Below, piece by piece: positions 42,749 through 50,822 of a stretch of 64,000 nucleotides of DNA; position 1 is the stretch's first letter, and each line of letters begins with the position of its first letter. The translations under genes were made by a program, and so were the position numbers. Under the pieces are notes generated by a model that was not told the DNA's origin, searched no databases, and worked only from the letters and a program-made list of their open reading frames with translations. Source of the DNA: Longimicrobium sp. (lineage in GTDB: Bacteria > Gemmatimonadota > Gemmatimonadetes > Longimicrobiales > Longimicrobiaceae); contig NZ_DASVSF010000097.1 of the NCBI RefSeq assembly GCF_036388275.1, positions 1 to 64,000 of the forward strand. The letters run 5' to 3'.

Positions 42749-43233
42749 TGCGGACACTTCGCCTCGCCCTGGCCCTGCTCGCGCTGGCGCTCCTGCCCGG
42801 GCGCGCCGATGCGCAGCATCCGCCGGACGTGGCGGCGCGCAACGCGGCCGAGGCCATCTCGCAGCTGAAGTCGCCGTTCGGGCCGCACATGCTCGACATC
42901 TGCCCGAACGAGCAGGCGGAGGAGCTGCGGAACCAGATCCGCGCCGCCGCGTCGGGCGGGTCTACGCCGGACGAGCTGGTGGACCAGGTGCTGGCGCGCT
43001 ACGGCAAGGAATACCTCGTCGTGCCGCGTGCCGAGGGGATCGGGCTGTGGGCGTGGCTGCTGCCCCCGGCGATGCTGCTGATCGGCGCCGTCTTCGTGCA
43101 GGGGCGCATCCGCCGGATGCGTGGCCAGGGATCGGCGCTTTCCGTCGCCGGCGCCCCGCCGATGTCGGATGACGAGCGGGCGCAGCTGAACGCCGCCCTG
43201 CGCGAGTTCGAGCGCGAGGACGACGAGCCGTGA
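42745..43233 (+). CDS. ccmH: CcmH-like protein lacking CxxC
   Basis: 162 residues: signal peptide (ending RADAQ), a short three-helix domain with FGPHMLDICPNEQAEELRNQIR, STPDELVDQVLARYGKEYLVVP, then a C-terminal membrane helix and cytoplasmic tail. The helix order and RYG...P ending match CcmH/CycL. The normal LRCxxCQ is replaced by LDICPNEQ with one Cys, so the apocytochrome thiol-reduction role is probably absent or different. Overlaps ccmF (ATGA) and the next gene (GTGA). Confidence 0.75.
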   Translation: MMRTLRLALALLALALLPGRADAQHPPDVAARNAAEAISQLKSPFGPHMLDICPNEQAEELRNQIRAAASGGSTPDELVDQVLARYGKEYLVVPRAEGIGLWAWLLPPAMLLIGAVFVQGRIRRMRGQGSALSVAGAPPMSDDERAQLNAALREFEREDDEP

Positions 43234-43631
43234 CGCTGCTGATCGTCTCGCTTCTCCTGGCCGTGCTGGCGGCGGGCTACGTCGTGCGCCCCGTGGTGGC
43301 CCGGCACGACGCCCTGCTGGTGGACCTGGCGCCCGGCTCGGTGATGGACGCCGAGGCCCGCCGCCGCGTGGCGCTGGCTTCGCTGAAAGAGCTGGAGTAC
43401 GACTACCTGGGCGGCAAGCTCGACACGGCCGACTACCAAGCGCAGAAGCAGCGCATGTCGCTGGAGGCGCTGGCTACACTACGCGCCGCCGAGGCCGCGC
43501 GCAGCGACGCGGGGCTGGACGGCGAAGGCGAGTCGCCCGTCGCCGGGACGGCGATCGACCGGCACGCCTGCGGCTTCGTGAACCCGGCGGGAAGCCGCTT
43601 CTGCGCGGGGTGCGGGGTCCGGCTGGCTTGA
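43230..43631 (+). CDS. CcmI-like membrane protein with partial zinc ribbon
   Basis: 133 residues from a GTG overlapping the ccmH stop. N-terminal membrane helix (LLIVSLLLAVLAAGYVVRP), a helical segment ALASLKELEYDYLGGKLDTADYQAQKQR that is typical of CcmI N-termini, and a C-terminal HACGFVNPAGSRFCAGCG. The last looks like a zinc ribbon whose first knuckle is HxC rather than CxxC. CcmI normally holds apocytochrome for heme ligation. TTG of ccmA overlaps its stop. Confidence 0.65.
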   Translation: MTLLIVSLLLAVLAAGYVVRPVVARHDALLVDLAPGSVMDAEARRRVALASLKELEYDYLGGKLDTADYQAQKQRMSLEALATLRAAEAARSDAGLDGEGESPVAGTAIDRHACGFVNPAGSRFCAGCGVRLA

Positions 43632-44365
43632 GCCACCCGGCGGAGGGCGCGGGCGCGGCCGTCGAAGCGCGCGGACTGGAAAAGTGGTACGGGGCCCTGC
43701 CCGCCGTGCGCGGGGTGGACCTGTCCATCGCCCCCGGCACCTTTCTGACCATCTTCGGCCCCAACGGCGCCGGCAAGAGCACGCTCCTGCGCATGCTCTG
43801 CGGCGCCGTTCGTCCAACGCGCGGCTCCGTGTTCATCGGCGGCGAAGAGATCCGCAACGCCGAGGACGAGGGGTGGCGGCGGCGCATCGGCCTGCTTTCG
43901 CATCAGGCCTTCCTGTACCCCGGGCTGAGCGCGGCCGAGAACCTGGACTTCTTCGCGCGGCTGTACGGCCTGGCGGACCGGCCGTCTCGCATCGAAGCCG
44001 GGCTGCGCGACGTGGGGCTGTGGGAGCGCCGGGACGACCGCGTGCGGACGTTCTCGCGCGGGATGCAGCAGCGCCTGGCCCTCGCCCGTACGCTGCTGCA
44101 CGATCCGGATGTCGTCTTTCTGGACGAGCCCTACACGGGGCTGGACCCGCACGCCTCGGCCATGCTGCGCGAGGTGCTGGACCGCTTGAAGGACGGGCGG
44201 CGCACGGTGGTGCTGGTGACGCACAACCTGTCGCAGGGGCTGGAGCAGGCGGACCGCGTGGCCGTGCAGGTGGGCGGCCGCTGGGTGTCGGACGAACCGG
44301 CCGGTGACATCGATCCCGCCACCTGGGAGCGGGTGTACACCGGGCGGGTGGCGGCGGCCGGCTAA
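43628..44365 (+). CDS. ccmA: Heme ABC exporter ATPase CcmA
   Basis: 245 residues from TTG 43628 overlapping the preceding stop; an in-frame start at 43610 is possible. Walker A GPNGAGKST, Q-loop SHQAFLYPGLSAAENL, signature FSRGMQQRLALART (one residue from LSGGQ), Walker B VVFLDEPYTGLD and H-loop VTHNLSQG. It powers the CcmAB step that loads or releases holo-CcmE. Confidence 0.9.
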   Translation: MSHPAEGAGAAVEARGLEKWYGALPAVRGVDLSIAPGTFLTIFGPNGAGKSTLLRMLCGAVRPTRGSVFIGGEEIRNAEDEGWRRRIGLLSHQAFLYPGLSAAENLDFFARLYGLADRPSRIEAGLRDVGLWERRDDRVRTFSRGMQQRLALARTLLHDPDVVFLDEPYTGLDPHASAMLREVLDRLKDGRRTVVLVTHNLSQGLEQADRVAVQVGGRWVSDEPAGDIDPATWERVYTGRVAAAG

Positions 44366-44367
44366 CG

Positions 44368-45045
44368 ATGGCCGCATATCTCGCCCAGGTTTGGGCGGTG
44401 GCCCGCAAGGACCTGCTGCTGGAGGCCCGCTCGCGCGAACGGTTCGTGGCCATGGCTACGTTCGCCGTCCTGGTGGCGGTGGTGTTCAGCTTCGCGCTGG
44501 ACCCGGGCGTACGGGCGTCGACCATCGCGGGCGCCATGCTGTGGGTGACGGTGCTCTTCGCGGGAACGCTGGGGCTGGGGCGCGCCTTCGCGCTGGAGCG
44601 CGAGGCCGACGCGCTGACGGGCGTGCTGGTTTCGCCCATCCCCCGGGGTGCGTTCTACCTGGGGAAGCTCGCGGCGAACCTGGCCATCGTCACCTGCGTG
44701 GAGTTGGTGATCTTTCCCGTGTACGCGCTCTTCTTCGGGCTGCGGTACGCGGGGGCGCTGGGGGGATTGGCGGTCGTGGTGCTGCTGGCGACGATCGGGT
44801 TCATGGCACTGGGGACGCTGTTCGCGGCGATGGCGGCGCACTCGCGCTTGGGCGAGACGCTGATCCCCATCCTGCTGCTGCCGCTGCTGATTCCCGTGGT
44901 GATCTTTGCCGCCAGCGCCACGCAGCGCCTGCTGATCGGGCGGCCGTTTTCCGAGATCGAGAGCAGCGTGCGGATGCTGCTGGCCTTCGACCTCATCTTT
45001 CTGTTCGTGTGCACGGCCGCGTTCGGGGCCGTGATGGAGGAATAG
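44368..45045 (+). CDS. ccmB: Heme exporter membrane protein CcmB
   Basis: 225 residues, six membrane helices. The start AVARKDLLLEARSRERF and the block LALEREADALTGVLVSPIPRGAFYLGKLAANL are CcmB family signatures, and the C-terminal LIPVVIFAASATQRLL is the usual end region. Two bases separate it from ccmA. Pairs with CcmA. Confidence 0.9.
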   Translation: MAAYLAQVWAVARKDLLLEARSRERFVAMATFAVLVAVVFSFALDPGVRASTIAGAMLWVTVLFAGTLGLGRAFALEREADALTGVLVSPIPRGAFYLGKLAANLAIVTCVELVIFPVYALFFGLRYAGALGGLAVVVLLATIGFMALGTLFAAMAAHSRLGETLIPILLLPLLIPVVIFAASATQRLLIGRPFSEIESSVRMLLAFDLIFLFVCTAAFGAVMEE

Positions 45046-45051
45046 ACGACG

Positions 45052-45780
45052 ATGAACGTGCCGGTGGACGAGGCCGCGTCGCTCGCGGGAACCCGCCGCT
45101 GGTCGGTGGGGCTGGGGTTCCTGGCCGCGGCGGCGCTGGTGCTGGGGTTCTGGATGATCTTCTTCTACGCGCCCACCGAGCGCGAGATGGGGATCGTGCA
45201 GCGCATCTTCTACGTGCACCTGCCTTCGGCGCTGATGGCGTACCTAGCCTTCGGAATCGTGGCGCTGTGCTCGCTGGGCTACCTGTGGCTGCGCGACGAA
45301 CGGCTGGATGCCATCGCCGTCTGCGCGGCGGAGCTGGGGGTGATCTTCACCAGCATCGTGCTGACCACGGGGCCGCTGTGGGGCAAGATCGCCTGGGGCG
45401 CCTGGTGGGTGTGGGACGCGCGCCTTTCGTTCACGCTGCTGCTGTGGTTCATCTACGTGGGATACTTCGTCCTGCGCGGGGCCACGGAAGATCCCGAGCG
45501 GGGCAAGCGCTTCGCGGCGGTGCTCGGCATCGTGGGCGCGGTGGACATTCCGCTGATCCACATGAGCGTGCAGTGGTTCCGCAGCCAGCACCCCAAGCCC
45601 GTGGTGCTGAAGCCCGAGGGCCCCACCGCGGCACCCGAGATGGTGCAGACGCTGCTGGTGAACATGCTCGCCTTTACCCTGCTCTTCTTTTCGCTGCTCC
45701 TGGCGCGCTACGTGGTGGAGCGGCTGAGCCGCCGCATCGACGCCGCCCGGGTGGCCGCCCAGCTGCGGCCCGCCGCCTGA
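45052..45780 (+). CDS. ccmC: Heme-presenting protein CcmC
   Basis: 242 residues, six membrane helices. The heme-binding WWD motif is GAWWVWDARLSFTLLLWF and the flanking His ligands are in FYVHLPSALMAYLAF and IPLIHMSVQWFR. It passes heme to CcmE. Starts six bases after the ccmB stop. Confidence 0.93.
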   Translation: MNVPVDEAASLAGTRRWSVGLGFLAAAALVLGFWMIFFYAPTEREMGIVQRIFYVHLPSALMAYLAFGIVALCSLGYLWLRDERLDAIAVCAAELGVIFTSIVLTTGPLWGKIAWGAWWVWDARLSFTLLLWFIYVGYFVLRGATEDPERGKRFAAVLGIVGAVDIPLIHMSVQWFRSQHPKPVVLKPEGPTAAPEMVQTLLVNMLAFTLLFFSLLLARYVVERLSRRIDAARVAAQLRPAA

Positions 45781-45803
45781 CCCGCACAGACCGCCGAACC
45801 TCC

Positions 45804-46094
45804 ATGCGCCGCATCCGCATCGTTCTCATCGCCCTGCTGGCCCTGCTCGCCGCGCCCTCCGCCGCGCGAGCGCAGCCGGATACGGGCGCCGCCACCACGA
45901 CGTACCAGCCGGCCCCGCCGGGTACCGCGTCCGCGGTTCCCACGCGCGAGGCCCCGCCGCGCAGCCTTCGTGCGTACTGGCACGTCTTCATCGCGTTCGC
46001 GATCGCGTGGGGGCTGCTGTTCGGCTACGTGGTGCTGATCGCCCGCCGCTCGCGCCGGCTCGAGGAGCAGTTGGACGGGCTGCCAAGGTCGTAA
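45804..46094 (+). CDS. ccmD: CcmD-like small membrane protein
   Basis: 96 residues: signal peptide (ending SAARAQ), a proline-rich periplasmic stretch, and the CcmD segment RAYWHVFIAFAIAWGLLFGYVVLIARRSRRLEEQL. CcmD bridges CcmC and CcmAB for release of holo-CcmE. It closes the operon. This form is longer than the usual 60-70 residues because of the added signal and linker. Confidence 0.75.
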   Translation: MRRIRIVLIALLALLAAPSAARAQPDTGAATTTYQPAPPGTASAVPTREAPPRSLRAYWHVFIAFAIAWGLLFGYVVLIARRSRRLEEQLDGLPRS

Positions 46095-46184
46095 CCGCAG
46101 CAGCGGTTTTTCGCTTGCGCCCGCTCTTCTTTTCCGCCATCTTCCGTTGACCCCGCCCCCACCCCTGTTCAACGGAGAAGAGCC

Positions 46185-46367
46185 ATGCGCAAGCTGAAGC
46201 TGGACGTGGACGCGCTGCAAGTGCAGACGTTCCAAGCGGACGACGACGCCGGTTCGTACGGGACCGTTCAGGCCCACGACTCGTGGGAAACGACAGGCGG
46301 CCCGCTTATCTGCCAGGCGGATTGCGGCGATGGTGGTAGCGGCTACGACACGTGCAGGGTCTGCTAG
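46185..46367 (+). CDS. Pinensin-like lanthipeptide precursor (orphan), 1
   Basis: 60 residues with GGAGAAGAGCC before the ATG. The leader starts MRKLKLDVDALQVQTFQADD and ends near GTVQAHDS; the core is Cys/Thr/Ser-bearing (TTGGPLICQADCGDGGSGYDTCRVC is only named in parts: four Cys). Pinensin-type leaders with a K(L/V)xLDxLxVxSF element and a GTV(Q/H/D)AH junction are known from Bacteroidota. No LanB, LanC, protease or transporter gene is adjacent. Product and modification unproven. A strong hairpin lies 50 bases downstream. Confidence 0.7.
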   Translation: MRKLKLDVDALQVQTFQADDDAGSYGTVQAHDSWETTGGPLICQADCGDGGSGYDTCRVC

Positions 46368-46419
46368 CATCGCCCACAGTGTGACTTGGACCCACGCACC
46401 AGAGGTCGCAGAGGGAACA

Positions 46420-46466
46420 GAGAGGACGCAGAGGGCTGTGCAAGCGCCTCTGCGTCCTCTCTTTTC
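46420..46466 (+). terminator. Long stem-loop with U-run
   Basis: GAGAGGACGCAGAGG pairs perfectly with CCTCTGCGTCCTCTC (15 bp), then TTTTCT. It lies 53 bases past the pinensin-like gene. The same words (GACGCAGAGG, CGTCCTCTGCGTG) repeat on both sides, so it is likely also a dispersed repeat. Confidence 0.65.
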
Positions 46467-46576
46467 TCTCCGCGTCCTCTGCGTGATTGCTGTTGGATAT
46501 CGTGGGCCGGACTGCATTTTGCTGGTGTGCGTTCGGCTTTCGTGCGCTATAGACGCGACACCCGACCCCAACGGCG

Positions 46577-48430
46577 ATGCAAGGATTCGAGGGGCTGCTG
46601 GCCGGACACCAGCTGGCCGGCCGCTACCAGATCGAGAAGGTGATCGGACGCGGGGGGTTCGCGGCCGTCTACAGCGCCACCGACGAGCGCCTGGGCCGGA
46701 CCGTCGCCGTGAAGGTGATGACGCTCACCCCGTCCAAGCCCGCGCTGCAGGAAGAGGTGAGGAAGCGCTTTCACCGTGAGGCCAAGGCCATCGCGCGCCT
46801 TCACCACCCCAATGTGGTGACGGTGTTCGACTTTGGCACCGACCCGGTGCTGGGGCTGGACTTCCTGGTGATGGAGCTGCTGCGGGGCGAGGACCTTTCC
46901 ACCCGCCTGGCCCGCCCCGATCCCATCCCGCTCGACTTCGCGCTGCGCATCCTTCGCGACGCCACCCTCGGCGTGAACGAGGGGCACAAGGCGGGGCTGA
47001 TCCACCGCGACGTGAAGCCCGGCAACGTGTTCCTGGTGCCGGGCGACCAGCCGGACTTCGTGCGGGTGTGCGTGCTGGATTTCGGCATTGCGCGGCTGGT
47101 GGGCGACGAGGCTACGCAGCTGACGCATTCCGGCGGCATCGCCATGTCGCCCGCCTACGCCTCGCCCGAGCAGATCCGCGGCGAGCGCGACGTCACGCCT
47201 GCCTCCGACGTGTTCAGCCTGGGCGCCATCGGGTACGAGCTGCTGGCGCGCGAGCGGCCGTTCGCGGGCAACCGCCTGCTGCAGCCGGTGGGTCCGGACG
47301 AGCCTATCCCGCTGTGGGAGCGCGATCCCGCCCTTCCCCGTCCCGTCGCAGAGGTCATCCACCGGGCGCTGGCCGCCGAGCCGGAGGACCGCTATCCCGA
47401 CGCTGGCGCCATGGCCGAGGCGCTGGCGCAGGCGCTCAGTGAGCCGGAGACCCGCGGCGTCGTGGTCCCTCCCGCCCCGGTCGTCGAGCCGGATACGTCT
47501 TCCACGCTCGCTTCGCCTCCGCCGGAGGAAGCGCCCGCCGTCGCGTGGGTCAGCGACGTTCCTCCCGCCCCGGAGCCGACCGTCGCCGCGCCGGCCGCGG
47601 AAGCGCCTCCGCCGCAACCCACTGCGCCCCTCGCGATCCCGGTCCCGCAGCCCACGCGCAAGCTAGAGCCGAAGCCGCGGCCCGCCGCGCCCAGCGTTGC
47701 CCGAGCACCGGCAAAGCCCGGCGCGCGCCGGTTCGCTCCGCTGGCCGCGCTGCTGCTGGTTCTGCTAATCGGCGGGGCGGTGTGGGCATTCGGGCGGCGG
47801 TCGGGCGACGAGCCGGCACCGGCGCCGCCTACCGCGTCTCGCCCGGACTCGCCCGTCACACCGGCCGCGACGCCGAGCGATGGACAGCTGCCTTCCGCGG
47901 ACGACCCCGGCGCGCGCGACACCATGCTGGGCGGCATCCCAGGCGAAGCGGAGGCGCCACCGCCCGCCAGCGCCTCCGATCCCACGCAGGTGGCGGCGAG
48001 CGTCTCCGATCGCCCGGAGCCACCCCCGCCGACCGTGGCGGAACGGCCCGAGGCCCCCGCGAAGGACGCCGCGGCGCGTCGCCTGAATCGCGAGGGCGAG
48101 GGAGCGTTCGAGCGGGGCGAAGTGAGCGATGCAGTGCGGCGGCTGCGGGCGGCGGTGCAGCGCGACCCTGGCAACGTGCTGTTCCGCAACAACCTGGGTT
48201 GGGCACTCTTCGAGGCGGGGCAGCTGGACGAGGCCCGTCGCGAGCTGGAGCAGGTGATCCGTATGAATCCGCGCCGCGACATCGCCTACGCCAACTTGGG
48301 TGAGGTGAAGTGGAAGCAGGGCGACCGCGCGGGTGCCATCGCCGCCTACGAACGGTTCCTGGAGCTGAACTCCGATCCCCGGCGCGAGCGGATCGCACGC
48401 GAAAAGCTGCGCCGCATGCGCCAGGGCTGA
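46577..48430 (+). CDS. Ser/Thr protein kinase with C-terminal TPR
   Basis: 617 residues. Kinase domain residues about 16-275: glycine loop IGRGGFAAVYSA, Lys46 in VAVKVM, HRDVKPGN (143-150), DFG (168-170), SPEQ activation-end. A Pro/Ala-rich linker of about 110 residues is followed by one membrane helix (about 395-413: FAPLAALLLVLLIGGAVWAF). Residues about 505-610 form tetratricopeptide units (NREGEGAFERGEVSDAVRRLRAAVQRDPGNVLFRNNLGWALFEAGQ and two more). The helix places the kinase inside and the TPR outside the cytoplasmic membrane. Its substrate is unknown. Confidence 0.88.
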   Translation: MQGFEGLLAGHQLAGRYQIEKVIGRGGFAAVYSATDERLGRTVAVKVMTLTPSKPALQEEVRKRFHREAKAIARLHHPNVVTVFDFGTDPVLGLDFLVMELLRGEDLSTRLARPDPIPLDFALRILRDATLGVNEGHKAGLIHRDVKPGNVFLVPGDQPDFVRVCVLDFGIARLVGDEATQLTHSGGIAMSPAYASPEQIRGERDVTPASDVFSLGAIGYELLARERPFAGNRLLQPVGPDEPIPLWERDPALPRPVAEVIHRALAAEPEDRYPDAGAMAEALAQALSEPETRGVVVPPAPVVEPDTSSTLASPPPEEAPAVAWVSDVPPAPEPTVAAPAAEAPPPQPTAPLAIPVPQPTRKLEPKPRPAAPSVARAPAKPGARRFAPLAALLLVLLIGGAVWAFGRRSGDEPAPAPPTASRPDSPVTPAATPSDGQLPSADDPGARDTMLGGIPGEAEAPPPASASDPTQVAASVSDRPEPPPPTVAERPEAPAKDAAARRLNREGEGAFERGEVSDAVRRLRAAVQRDPGNVLFRNNLGWALFEAGQLDEARRELEQVIRMNPRRDIAYANLGEVKWKQGDRAGAIAAYERFLELNSDPRRERIAREKLRRMRQG

Positions 48431-48459
48431 CGCGGCACCGGCAGATCGAAGCCCGTGGG

Positions 48460-48849
48460 TTACCTGAGCAGGCCCCGCAGGTACGCCGTGCGGTCGCGCA
48501 CGGCGCGGATTTGCGAGGGGAGCACCTTTACGCGCGAGTGGTTGGCCCACGGGCGCGAGTAGTACGCGGTCAGGGTGGCGTCGTAGCGGGCTAGCCACGC
48601 CCGCTGCTCCGCGCGCAGCGGCTCGCGCCGGGCGTCGGGGAGCGAGCTGATCACCTGCTGGTACGTCCGGTTGAGCTCCGCGTCGGCGGCGGCGTAGTCC
48701 CGCATCAGGCAGTCCAGGATCTCCGCGCGCGGGAGCATCCAGAAGTCCTGGCACCAGTGCTTCACGTCCTCGTGAAACTCCTGTGCGTGGAGCCCGCGAA
48801 CGGGCACGCCAAGGAGCGATACGGCCAGCAGAGCAACGACAGGGAGCAT
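48460..48849 (-). CDS. LprI-like lysozyme-inhibitor family protein
   Basis: 129 residues from ATG 48849 (MLPVVALLAVSLLG signal ending GLHAQ). DUF1311 features are CLMRDYAAADAELNRTYQQVISSL and EQRAWLARYDATLTAYYSR. The longer frame from 49014 runs through the tRNA-like element and is not used. Secreted into the periplasm; function in lysozyme resistance is a family guess. Confidence 0.7.
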   Translation of the reverse strand: MLPVVALLAVSLLGVPVRGLHAQEFHEDVKHWCQDFWMLPRAEILDCLMRDYAAADAELNRTYQQVISSLPDARREPLRAEQRAWLARYDATLTAYYSRPWANHSRVKVLPSQIRAVRDRTAYLRGLLR

Positions 48850-48949
48850 GCGAATCACGATTTTCTCCGGGCAGGTGACGCCGTGCTCCACGCGCACGCC
48901 GCGTGCCCCCGGAAAGGCGAAGGGCCCCACCCGGAGGCAGGACCCTTCA

Positions 48950-49057
48950 TAGGCCAGGCGGGATTCGAACCCGCGTTCGCGTACCACGGTAGCGCCCGGC
49001 GTGAAGCCGGGCACGAGGCAGAGGCTGCTCTCATCTGCTGAAGCTGACTGACCGTGG
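48950..49057 (-). other. tRNA-like element, possible degenerate tRNA
   Basis: On the minus strand a perfect T-arm is present (GCGGG-TTCGAAT-CCCGC, 48974-48958). Upstream is a hairpin of six or seven GC pairs with loop CTTCACG, which would place UCA in the anticodon position after U33, and between them a TACC/GGTA stem like a long variable arm. This recalls selenocysteine tRNA. The 3' acceptor strand CTGGCCT has no good 5' partner at the right distance (the nearest GGTCAG is too far), and no CCA is encoded. It may be a pseudo-tRNA or an integration scar. Confidence 0.35.
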
Positions 49058-49131
49058 GAGCAAAGTAGCGTGCACAGGCGCGTTTAGCAAGCAGCGTCGT
49101 GAACTGACACCCCTTTGCGGAGATCCTTTGC

Positions 49132-50031
49132 ATGAACGATCGCCTGGCTCTTGCGGCGTGCCTGCTCCTGTCGTGCGGATGCGCCCCCGCCGGCCGGCCG
49201 AGCCCGAACGTCGGCTCCGAGCCCCTGCTGGTCGGGCCCGGCGTGGTCTCCACCGCCCGGCACGAGAACTTTCCTTCGATCGATCCGGTGGACGGCTCGC
49301 TCTGGTTCTCCGTGTACGAGGGCGAGGCCTTCAACCGGCAGACGCTGGTGCGGGCGCCGCGCCAGGGGAGCGGATGGGGCGCGCCAACGCCGGTCATCTT
49401 TCCCGCGGACGACCGATGGGGTGCGCGCGCGCCGCGGTTCTCGGCCGACGGGCGCACGCTGTACTTCACCTCCAACCGCCCGCGCGCGGCCGGCGACACG
49501 CGCACCGACATGAACATCTGGATGGCGGAGCGCACGGCCGGTGGATGGTCGGCTCCCGTCGTCCTTCCCGCGCCGGTGAACGCCGACGAGCCCGACATCC
49601 ACGCCGCCGTTGGCCCCGGGGGAGACCTGTACCTCGCCTCGCGCCGGCCGGGAACGCTGGGCCGCTCCGACATCTTCCGCATCCCCCGGCGCGGCCAGGG
49701 CTGGGGTGCGGCCGAGCACCTGCCTCCGCCGCTCAACGACGCGCAGAGCCAGTCCGACCTCTGGGTTTCGCCGGATGGGTCGTGGATGATCCTGGTGGTC
49801 ACCGACCATCCGCTGGGGCTGGGCGGCGACGACCTGTTCATCAGCCGGTTCCGAGACGGGGCGTGGAGCGCGCCCGAGCACCTTCCGGCGCCCATCAACT
49901 CGCCGGGCTACGAGTACGGGCCCGCCCTGTCGCCCGACGGCAGGACGCTGTTCTTCAACAGCGACCGCGGCGGCTCGGCGGACATCTACCAGGCCCCGGC
50001 CTCCGTGCTGGGCATGCGGCCGAGATCCTGA
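49132..50031 (+). CDS. PD40 (TolB-like) beta-propeller lipoprotein
   Basis: 299 residues; lipobox at LLLSCGC. Repeated WD40-like PD40 units: NFPSIDPVDGSLWFSVYEG, APRFSADGRTLYFTSNRP, DLWVSPDGSWMILVVTD and GPALSPDGRTLFFNSDRGGSADIY. These are TolB-type blades. Probably a periplasmic ligand- or protein-binding propeller. GGAG before the ATG supports the start. Confidence 0.8.
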   Translation: MNDRLALAACLLLSCGCAPAGRPSPNVGSEPLLVGPGVVSTARHENFPSIDPVDGSLWFSVYEGEAFNRQTLVRAPRQGSGWGAPTPVIFPADDRWGARAPRFSADGRTLYFTSNRPRAAGDTRTDMNIWMAERTAGGWSAPVVLPAPVNADEPDIHAAVGPGGDLYLASRRPGTLGRSDIFRIPRRGQGWGAAEHLPPPLNDAQSQSDLWVSPDGSWMILVVTDHPLGLGGDDLFISRFRDGAWSAPEHLPAPINSPGYEYGPALSPDGRTLFFNSDRGGSADIYQAPASVLGMRPRS

Positions 50032-50145
50032 TTTCCCCAGAATGCCCTCGTCTCGCTAGACGGTACGCGTTCTGCCGCGTTGACGAAGAATCGGACGAGC
50101 CTGCAGTTTGTTGGTGCGCCGCGATCAACCCGTGCAGAGGTTCCA

Positions 50146-50391
50146 ATGCCTGGCCCCGAATCCCGCCCCATCGCGCTCCCGGACGGCACCGTGTTCCATC
50201 GCGATCCCGAAATCCATAGTGGAACGCCGGTGTTCGTGGGGACGCGTGTACCCGTGCAGACGTTTGTCGAATACCTGGAGGGGGGGTACGACGTCGACGA
50301 GTTCTTGGACCACTTCCCAAGCGTACGGCGCGAGCAGGCCATCGGATTCCTGGAGATGGCTGCCCAAGCGGCTCTCGCGAGAGTAGCGTGA
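50146..50391 (+). CDS. DUF433 antitoxin-like protein
   Basis: 81 residues from ATG 50146. The DUF433 core is IHSGTPVFVGTRVPVQTFVEYLEGGYDVDEFLDHFPSVRREQAIGFLEMA, a short helix-turn-helix. These genes typically precede a PIN-like DUF5615 toxin; here the next gene starts within its stop (GTGA) and is exactly that. Confidence 0.85.
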   Translation: MPGPESRPIALPDGTVFHRDPEIHSGTPVFVGTRVPVQTFVEYLEGGYDVDEFLDHFPSVRREQAIGFLEMAAQAALARVA

Positions 50392-50726
50392 GACGAGTTC
50401 TATTCGATGAGGATGTTCCGCGTCCCCTTCGGCGAGATCTTGCGGGGTTCGAAATCCACACGGTAGTGGAGGCAGGTTGGTCGGGGATCAAGAACGGCGA
50501 ACTGCTCCGTCGTGCAGAGGTCGCTTTCGATGTCTTCCTGACGGCAGATCGAAACCTCCGCTTCCAGCAGAACGTCGCGAAACTCGAGATGGGCGTCGTC
50601 GTCCTCGCTATCGGGAGCACCAAGCTCCGCGACCTGCAACCGTTTGTCTCAGACATCTCTGAGGCCCTGAGCGCCGTAACACCGGGTGAAGTGCTCATCG
50701 TGCCTCAAGCGCCAGATCCCGGCTGA
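50388..50726 (+). CDS. DUF5615 PIN-like toxin
   Basis: 112 residues from GTG. The N-terminal VLFDEDVPRPLRRDLAGFEIHTVVEAGWSGIKNGELLRRAE and FDVFLTADRNLRFQQN show the PIN-like acidic residues: D and E of LFDEDVP and D of TADRN. The product is likely an RNase toxin paired with the DUF433 antitoxin; the pair overlaps by four bases. Confidence 0.85.
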   Translation: MRRVLFDEDVPRPLRRDLAGFEIHTVVEAGWSGIKNGELLRRAEVAFDVFLTADRNLRFQQNVAKLEMGVVVLAIGSTKLRDLQPFVSDISEALSAVTPGEVLIVPQAPDPG

Positions 50727-50822
50727 GGCGCCTCTCGACGTACTGCGCATCGTGTCCGTTACCGCGCGGGTTGATCGTTGTGGAGGGACCATCGCCCTAC
50801 TCACTCGATCAACCCTACTCCG

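Noticed and set aside
48950..49057. tmRNA (ssrA)
   Set aside because: The T-arm fits a tRNA-like end, but no tag-peptide frame or matching 5' half is present on either strand.
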